DNA of 64,000 bases from Pomphorhynchus laevis (Eukaryota > Acanthocephala > Palaeacanthocephala > Echinorhynchida > Pomphorhynchidae). Location of the stretch: positions 110,438 to 174,437 of the forward strand of contig WNNJ02001138.1 in the NCBI GenBank assembly GCA_012934845.2, given 5' to 3'. The notes beneath the pieces are model-generated. The model saw only the letters and a list, made by a program, of their open reading frames with translations. It was not told the origin of the DNA and searched no databases. Shown here piece after piece: positions 57,190 through 64,000 of the stretch. Both the position numbers and the translations under genes were made by a program. Position 1 is the first letter of the stretch; every line of letters starts with the position of its first letter.

Positions 57190-57650
57190 CAATGGGCCTG
57201 CCGCAAAGTGCAAGGTTTGTCGTTGTGCAAAGGGCCGTCCTCCAGCACAAACTGCAAAGCTGCGAATTTAGGAAATCACCCTCAAGTGGCGAGAATTGTA
57301 GCGAGTAACACACAACCTTAGGACAATTCCGTTATTGTGCAGAGCCCAACGCTAGTTTAACGCACGCTCAACACAATATTTGATAAAGTTTGACAGTGGA
57401 GACCTAACCTAACGAGTCTATCTATATGTAACGCTAGTCATCACTTCGTCATATCTTTGGCTTTGTATTATTCGAGGGCTGCAAATCAGGATCCCACTGA
57501 AGCGCTGAAAGATGCCACTGTATTGTCACAGCTAATTATTTAAAAGATACAGTCAAGAACGGTAGCTGAGGTTCGGAAAATGGTTAAACGCCGACTGAAA
57601 CTATGGTCTGAGTCTCTATGGTCTTTATCGTGTGGCTGAGTTATTTGACG
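57190..57650 (+). pseudogene. REL-type LINE, subfamily B, N-terminal remnant
   Basis: A Cys motif region near 57210-57270 (CRRAKGRPP-like, in changing frames), then DPTEALKDATVLSQLI near 57497 and TVAEVRKMVKRRLKLWSESL near 57560. These match TFDALKAATVLARCVL and RKTLERRISLW in the 47.35-kb copy. Confidence 0.65.
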
Positions 57651-57661
57651 AGGCTCTAAAT

Positions 57662-57861
57662 AATTTGACGAGGCTTTTACATAAAATATTTCAACGTTAA
57701 TCTAGCCATAAAATGCACGCTCACTGTAAATATATATGAACGCTCTAAATTTATTTGATATCTAAATATCATAAATGCATGCTCTAAATTTATTTGACGA
57801 GGCTTTTACATAAAATATTTCAACGTTAATCTAGCCATAAAATGCACGCTCACTGTAAAGC
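57662..57861 (+). repeat. direct repeat, two units of about 75 bp
   Basis: ATTTGACGAGGCTTTTACAT...CACGCTCACTGTAAA occurs at about 57662-57739 and 57788-57861, separated by 48 bp. The second copy leads into the ORF at 57842. Confidence 0.85.
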
Positions 57862-58306
57862 CCATAAAATTACGAATTTTCCGGCTTGTATCGACAAGGA
57901 TGAGATCTCCGAAATGGAAAAGAAATTCGGTTTCACGAATCTTAGACCCCTTATCGGTAAAAGGGTTCAACAGCTACCGATTGCCTTTGCCTCGGCCCCA
58001 CTGAAAAAGGCCGAAATATTTACGAAAAGCAATCTCAATTACTTTATGGGTTTCAACTTGGGAATAAAACTAGTCTCATCGGATTCTTACACATATCCCC
58101 ACTGTAACAGATGTCATACGTGGGGGCATTGGTCCTCGACCTGCACTCAACCCTCAACATGCGGAGTATGTGGCTTGGGCCACCGCATGGAGTCCAACGA
58201 GAGATGTGCCTCTCCCCCTGTCTGCTCCAACTGTGGCGGGCCCCATCCCGCTTTATCCAGGCAATGCCAAAACGTATCCACTAAAGAAACGAAAAGTTCA
58301 TTCTAG
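57842..58306 (+). pseudogene. LINE gag-like ORF1 with zinc knuckles (partial)
   Basis: 154 codons. C-terminal zinc knuckles: CNRCHTWGHWSSTC, CGVCGLGHRMESNERC, CSNCGGPHPALSRQC, the triple CCHC pattern of I/Jockey/R1-type LINE ORF1 proteins. The N-terminal half (KAEIFTKSNLNYFMG) resembles the part before the knuckles. The endonuclease remains at 58.7-59.3 kb probably belong to the same element. Confidence 0.7.
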
Positions 58307-58699
58307 AATATTGCAGGAAGAATATATGATTCGGAACTTCTAAAAATTACCGAAAACAAAATTCATACAGCTTTTAAGAAGCTAGAAGATCTCATATCAG
58401 TTCTGGCGACTGCGTTTTATGCGTCTCCGGTAATGCAACAGGTCGCGTAGTTTCCTAAATTTAAGAAGAGGGGAGCTCAGCTCATCTCATCTCCCCTGTG
58501 AAGATTGTAAGACTCCTAAAAGAGAGGGCCGGAAAGGGAAATTAAGATAATGCCAATGGGCAAGTGCCCACTCTGGATGGCGCAAGAAATGGAGTGGGTA
58601 ATCCTTCCACCTCTAGCTCTGTCTAGGGATAAGGCAATCCCATACAGCTGATCTAACACAATGCAGAGTACTCGTGAGCCTTTTTCACTGAATATTATT

Positions 58700-60040
58700 T
58701 AATGGAATTCGGGAGGAGCTTATGCCCTTAGACTTCTATCTGATAGAGATGCTGATATTATAGTTCATCAGGAGACGCGGTTCATCCGTATCCCCCAGGA
58801 CATTACTCGATTTCAACCAAAGCACATTCTTACCACTATACTCCGTGCAAAACCTCACCTCACTCCTCTTCATCTCAAGGTCTTCTAACCTAGTTAAATG
58901 CTCCTTGTGATTGTTCCTTCTACACAACTATTCTTGTCCAGCCCTTAATTGCTTAGTAGTTTTACTTTGTAAGAACGGTAAACGCCTTAATCTAGCCAAT
59001 GTCCACATTCATCCAGGGGAAATTCACAAGAACCGTGACCACCTGGATAGGATAATAGACAGTGGTTACAACATGGTACTTGGTGATTTCAACGACAGAT
59101 ATGATCGTTGGATTAATGCTGCACTCCTCAGAGCCAGGAACGGTTATCTTATTCACAAACCACCGTCCCCTACCTTTCATTGCACATCAACAAATTCACT
59201 CATCGACTTATTTCTGCTCCATGAGAGGTGGTTGTTGAAACTCCACTGTACGGAGCAGTCGCGATAACATCTGTCCACCTCTCATGACTTGATTCGTTAG
59301 CGGATAAAAATGGATACGCTGCTTCGAAGGATATTCCACTTTGATCCTATCAGAGTGGCATTCTTTCAGGCCGCTATCCAACGCTTCCTCCCCAAATTGG
59401 TAATGAGAGTTTAACCGAATTTAATTACTACCTCTCTTCGCAAGCTATCGCGATACTTTCTACTACCTATAAAGGTCGTATTTTCAGTCCCACTCCGACG
59501 AAACTCAAGACCTTAGCATATATGTTCGTCTTCCCGATCTCTCTGCTTCTGCCAGGCAAGTTTACTCGAAAAAATATTGGAGCACTAGATATAGGTTCCA
59601 ACTGAGTAAGGATACGGCTAGCATTGCTTCCTTTAATCCAGCCCAGTTTTCCTTCTGGAAGATATTCAAGAAGAAGTTTGTTTGTTGCTGGGATAGGGCT
59701 TTTGGTTGGATTGGTAATATAGGTCTCGATATAGTTTTGGAGGGGTCACTATCCCTACATAACTATGTAGCCACTTAATCACCTCAGCCAATCCTTCCTT
59801 GTGGAGATTTCAGAAGCAGGGATTTATCTGTCACAGATATCCTTAACTCATGGGGGCCTCTTCCGGGCACCTCCAAATCCGTCGCTCCACTCTCGAAAGA
59901 TTGTTTGTTTTTATAAATTCGCTAAGGAATCTTTGGAATGCTACTACCCCGTAAGTGACACCCATTGGAATGCGACAGAATTGGTAGAGCTGCCAACATG
60001 CCTCAAAAGCTGTGAAAGACCTTTCTTGAGAACACATTGG
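58700..60040 (+). pseudogene. LINE endonuclease remnant (same element)
   Basis: LLSDRDADIIVHQETRF near 58735, LNLANVHIHPGE near 58990, MVLGDFNDRYDRW near 59075 (catalytic DFN), PSPTFHCTSTNSLIDLFLLH near 59165. Linker and early RT parts follow in changing frames to about 60040. No YADD motif is found. Confidence 0.65.
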
Positions 60041-60069
60041 TATCTTATACTATGATCTTTTAGATCAAG

Positions 60070-61830
60070 TTATGAGAAGTATCTATTTTTCGATATTTCA
60101 TTTACCAAATCTGATAATTTGGAGAGAGAATAAGCGTCCAGATAAGTGAAACGATTTATAGTTTGTGAGAAATTTACGACCAGTCTTTTTCTTCCGTTTG
60201 TTCGTTGTGTGATCACGATCTGTGCCTGCCATGGAGAGAAACTCCTTTCAATAATTTTTGCTTTCAACATTCTGTTGATTTCTTGATCGATAAATATCTT
60301 ATCAGTTTCACTAAATTGTCTGTTTTTTTGTAGCGATCGGACAACAGTCGTTTGATAGATTTCGGAATAATTTTGGTGTATTAATTGTTTTTTACTAACA
60401 TCGGTCATTTTCAATTCGTTCATTGATCCGACAAAATGAATATTTTGTGTATTTTTATATATTTCTAAGTAGACACCTTTTGTGTCTACTTAGAAATGGT
60501 AAACCGAGTATTGTTTCTTCGCATAGGTTAGGTAAGATATAGAACGTAGAGACCGGATAATGAATGCTGAGAAGTTCGAAATCCAACTCGCAACGTCCCA
60601 GTACCCGCTTTGATACCGAAGACGCAAGATAAACTATTGTCTCTGATAGTATCACTACAGTGTTAAGTTTATCAACAACCCGTTTGTCGATGCAGTTTAA
60701 CGAACTACCAGTATCCACAGCCGCTGATACGTGTCTTCCTTGTATCGACAATGTTGTCAGTAATTGTTTTGTATCGGAACCTCGAGTAGATGCAAGGAAG
60801 ACAGCAGCTGAAGAAGTTATTTGAAAAAGATTTGTTCATACAGTGCGAAGTGTCCTTGTTTTCCGTACGTATTACATATTGTGTTTCTGGCTGGATAACG
60901 AGTTCGGGCATGTTGTAGCCCTCCTCAAAAGTAGCAATTCCTCTTGGCAGGATTTATTCTGGAACAGTTTGCGTCCGTTTGATCTGTATTTTGTGATTTG
61001 ATCTGATCTGCGATTGCTATCGTCTCATTGTGGAAGTTAGAAGAATTGCTAATATCAACGGCAGATAGTTGATCGATTATTTCGATTCGGTTGTTCGATT
61101 CATATAATCCGGCACTTCTTTGCGCGGTTTGGAGTGAATTTGCTACGTCGACTGCCTTTTGTAATGTTAGTTCACTAAATTCGAGCAGACGCTGTCTATA
61201 GTGTTCGAACACATTTCTCGAATAAAATAGCCGCGTATGAATTCGTTTCTAGACTCCTCCGCGCTGATGTTCTGAAAATTGCAGTTTCTGGCCAGTGCTT
61301 TTAGTGAGTGGATAAATGACTCTATATCATCATCGTGACGTTGAGCACGTGTGGATAGGATATGGCGAGCCAGAATCTCATTTGGCTTCTTGATGTACAA
61401 GCCTTCTAACATTTGCATTGCCATGTCGAATTCCGTACAATCTTCGATGATCTCGTACACGTTTACACCGACGTGCATCATAAGATACTCCAATTTGTTC
61501 ACATTGGGTTGTGTAGAAAGACAGTAGGTATAGGTTCGCTTCCAGAGTTTGAACGTCATACTACTATCACTGTTGTCTGGTGTAACTTCCAGTTTCTCGG
61601 GTCGGACTGTTGAATGCCTTTGGTGAGTTTTGTTTGGTAACTCAGCTGGATAATTTGACGACCCAGTTACTGTTTCCATTAATTGTGGAATAAACTGATG
61701 TAAACCGTTAGAGGTTTTATTCCTAAATCTAAAACAAACTAAAAATGACGTTAGTAATGCGATATGACAAACAAATAAGTTTATGACACAGCCCAAGATA
61801 ATAGCCATTTGATGCGGGCCGTAGATCATT
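60070..61830 (-). mobile_element. Ty3/Gypsy LTR retrotransposon fossil (partial)
   Basis: Minus-strand remains: gag near 61670-61170, protease with the DTGS active-site motif near 60710, and the start of the RT near 60420-60070. It is incomplete and broken, with several breaks. I see no LTRs in the window. Older than the copy at 39.3 kb, by its decay. Confidence 0.75.
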
Positions 61831-61914
61831 ATTTTATAAACTGTCCTTTAAAGCTGTTTTGTAACGCCGACCTTAATGTAATTAACGAACTAGTCGGGAT
61901 ACGACTAGATTCCC

Positions 61915-62070
61915 GCTCACGAATCAAAACATGTCCTCCGCTGAGTATGGGTGGACTTGGTATAAGTTGTTAATTCCACGTTTTTGTTGCTTATAACACT
62001 ATTCTTGCAAATGTTGCAAACACTTTAAAGATACATGCGTCTTTATTTCCCGAATGTGAGATCTCACCTT
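61915..62070 (+). pseudogene. REL-type LINE sliver
   Basis: CPPLSMGGLGIS near 61935 is the thumb motif (MGGLGI) seen in the larger copies (13640, 46235). Only about 150 bp remain. Confidence 0.5.
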
Positions 62071-62089
62071 TATTTCATAAAGGTTAGAT

Positions 62090-63580
62090 CTCACAACCTT
62101 GTTTAACTCGTCGACGTCCCCTTTTCTCACAACCTTGTTTAACTCGTCCATCACGGTCGCATCTTTACTTCACACTGGAAATCCACAAATCGTTTGTCGC
62201 CTCCTAAAAAAACAATTGCTCGACCCTTCCCTTCCTACTAGCTATCGCCCAATTTCACTATTCTCTACTCTTTATTAGCTCTTAGAACACCTCATCTTAA
62301 TACAAATCAACGCTTATCTCTCCTCATCCAATTTGTACCCTCCTTTCTAAGCTGCTTTTCGCTCTAATCACTCTACAGAAATGGCCGACATTAAAGTTTA
62401 CAACGACTTACCTATTTCTCGGTACAAGGCTCTATATAGTGTTCTCATATCCCTCGACCTCTCCTCCTTCGACATTGTCGACAACTCTGTCTTCCTTTCT
62501 CGCCTTTGTTATGATTACGGCTTTTCTTCTTCCTCCGTAGCATGGTTTGCCTCATATCTATCCGACCGTTCCTTTCGCGTCTGTTCTAATTTGTCATCCT
62601 CCCATCCTATCCTTATTTTTTGCTTGGTCCCATAATGTTCAGTCATAGGTACCCTGCTTTTCTCTCTTCTGCTTGGCGATCTCTCTCCGTTCATCAAATC
62701 TTTCTCCTTTAACGTCATGCAATACGCCGCCGACATCCACATCTACGCTCATGCACCGCACGTCGCATACACGATATCGGCATTTCTGCCTCCAACTGTC
62801 TTTCTACTATCTACGAACGTCTCTCCAATCTCCATCTCGTTCTAAACCCCGACAAGTCTAAAATAATGTGGATCCTCCCCCGTAAACCGAACATATCTCC
62901 TCCCACTGTATATTTTGCATCATCGATCATTCCCATAGTACACAATCTCACTTTCCTAGGCTTTCATTTCGATAATCACCTTTCCCTTAAACCCTTCGTC
63001 CGTGACAAGGTCCGCTCGTCTAACTTAATTCTCCGTGACATCTGCCGTATCCGCCCTTTATCGACTTTCGTTCTTGTGTGTCTCTTCTTTCACCGCTTTA
63101 TTTTCCCTAAAATCGATTACTGCCTTAGCCTTTTCGCCAATTCTCCAAAATTCATCATCCTACACCTACAACGCTTAATTAACTCCGCCGTTCGAGTGTC
63201 TTTCGTCTCCGTCGCTTCGACCATACATCCACATACCCTTCGTCTCATCGCTGTCGGCTCCCCATCGTTCATCAACCTTCCTTTCTTAGACGACACTCGC
63301 CCCACCTCGCTATCGCTGCGTTCCCGTCATACCCTCTTACTCCACGTTCCCAATTACTCCAACAACTACGGTCTCCGATCCTTCCTCGTCGCCGCCTCAC
63401 TCGCCTGGAATCAACTCCCTCTCGACGTCCGCCGCGCTCCCTCCTTTATCACATTCAAACACCTCCTCCGTTCACACCTTCTCGACACATGATTTACAGT
63501 TTTGTTTTGTTGTGGTCATGTAAGCGTGCGCTGGCACGCAATTGCCACGTTAAAATAAATCCTTTTTTATGTATAATTTG
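62090..63580 (+). pseudogene. Jockey-like LINE (family B), RT and 3' end
   Basis: TSYRPISLFSTLY near 62230, SLDLSSFDIVDNSVFLSRLC near 62450 (palm A, degraded), FNVMQYAADIHIYAHAP near 62710 (YADD changed to YAAD), then a long open frame (62866-63492) with LTFLGFHFDNHLSLKPFV and TSLSLRSRHTLLLHVPNYSN then NYGLRSFLVAASLAWNQLPL, the usual C-terminus. The 3' stem-loop GCGTGC-GCTG-GCACGC lies at 63524-63539. Several breaks in the RT, few in the C-terminal part. Confidence 0.8.
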
Positions 63581-63636
63581 AATCAGTTTTCCCGGATTGA
63601 ATGAATTGCTGATTCGACACTGCGTCGTTGACCAGC

Positions 63637-64000
63637 TCAAAGTTGAACGTTTGTGTAAACATATTGTAGGCATTTCCCTAATAGCTTACTCAGTATCTTA
63701 CATATGATTCGATGACTTACCTCTCTAATGCCCATTGGACTTACGCCCGGTTGTTTTTCTAGATGGATTAGCATACTAAGAGTAAAAGCCCATATGTCAT
63801 TTGAATCGACATGGTCACTAGCAATTTTTATTGTGAATTCATCCAATCGTGAAGCTAATTGCGATGAAGCAGTACCAAAGGAGCACAGCATACTACTCCA
63901 AAAGTTTGCATCTGGACCTGACTGACATGCACAACCATTTGCTCCCCTTACCACACTTATAATGTCTGCAGCACAAATACGTTCAAAACAGACAGCATGA
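63637..64000 (-). pseudogene. REL-type LINE, subfamily B, pre-RT segment
   Basis: Minus strand: GPDANFWSSMLCSFGTASSQ then LASRLDEFTIKIASDHV, PGVSPMGIREVSHRIICKIL. It matches GPSGMDAILWRRMLTAFGMH and GGIRPIGISNVDRRIISRTI of the 47.35-kb copy. It runs off the window. Confidence 0.7.

Noticed and set aside
1-64000. tRNA, rRNA or snRNA genes
   Set aside because: I found no cloverleaf with A and B boxes or conserved rRNA segments by eye. A tRNAscan-SE or Rfam run would be decisive.

Overview
This is a strongly AT-rich stretch of an animal nuclear genome, probably an invertebrate. Evidence for this is a spliced host gene with phase-matched introns and a dense, nested load of retroelements in many reading states. 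I cannot name the phylum from the sequence. Two kinds of host sequence are visible. (1) A minus-strand gene with four exons (35919-36094, 22312-22451, 18011-18445, 6644-6849) encodes a protein with ubiquitin-like folds of Cordon-bleu (Cobl) type. All three splice junctions join in phase, and the gene continues beyond what I can follow. (2) There are dead host copies: an intronless ubiquilin copy (about 14.74-16.26 kb) and a calmodulin-like fragment (37.41-37.57 kb).

The rest is mobile DNA. The commonest family is a Penelope-like element (PLE) with permuted domains, GIY-YIG endonuclease before the reverse transcriptase (RT), the Naiad/Chlamys arrangement. One almost whole copy lies at 31365-34599, in the 13.5-kb first intron of the host gene. 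At least fifteen fragments, mostly 3' ends, are scattered over the window. Its 3' end carries a repeatedly copied sequence that can form a nested pseudoknot. A second PLE type with canonical order (RT then GIY-YIG) is present at 4.8-6.3, 22.9-23.9 and 28.7-29.4 kb. Several hammerhead-ribozyme-like cores occur near PLE remains or alone.

LINEs: 4-6 relics plus three larger copies of elements with a C-terminal restriction-like endonuclease (REL; R2/NeSL/HERO-like grade) at 2.1-3.1, 9.2-10.2, 11.7-14.7, 45.3-47.3, 47.35-50.04, 57.2-57.65 and 63.6-64.0 kb. RTE-like elements lie at 24.4-28.65 and 43.15-44.5 kb. A structurally intact two-ORF CR1/Jockey-like LINE is at about 52.37-56.9 kb, with a truncated relative at 50.05-51.29 kb. 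Another Jockey-like family is at 38.1-38.5, 38.8-43.06 (split by an LTR element) and 62.1-63.6 kb. DNA transposons: a Merlin (IS1016-like) transposase relic at 3.7-4.45 kb, a MITE at 19.2-19.5 kb and a long fold-back element at 19.74-20.61 kb. Two Ty3/Gypsy fossils lie at 39344-42227 (short LTRs, inserted in a LINE) and 60.07-61.83 kb.

Layout: 0-6.3 kb nested PLE, REL-LINE and Merlin debris; 6.6-36.1 kb the host gene with introns full of elements; 36-44.5 kb LINEs, a Gypsy insertion and RTE; 44.5-50 kb LINEs abutting head to tail, two with fold-back 5' junctions; 50-57 kb CR1-like LINEs; 57-64 kb mixed LINE and Gypsy remains.
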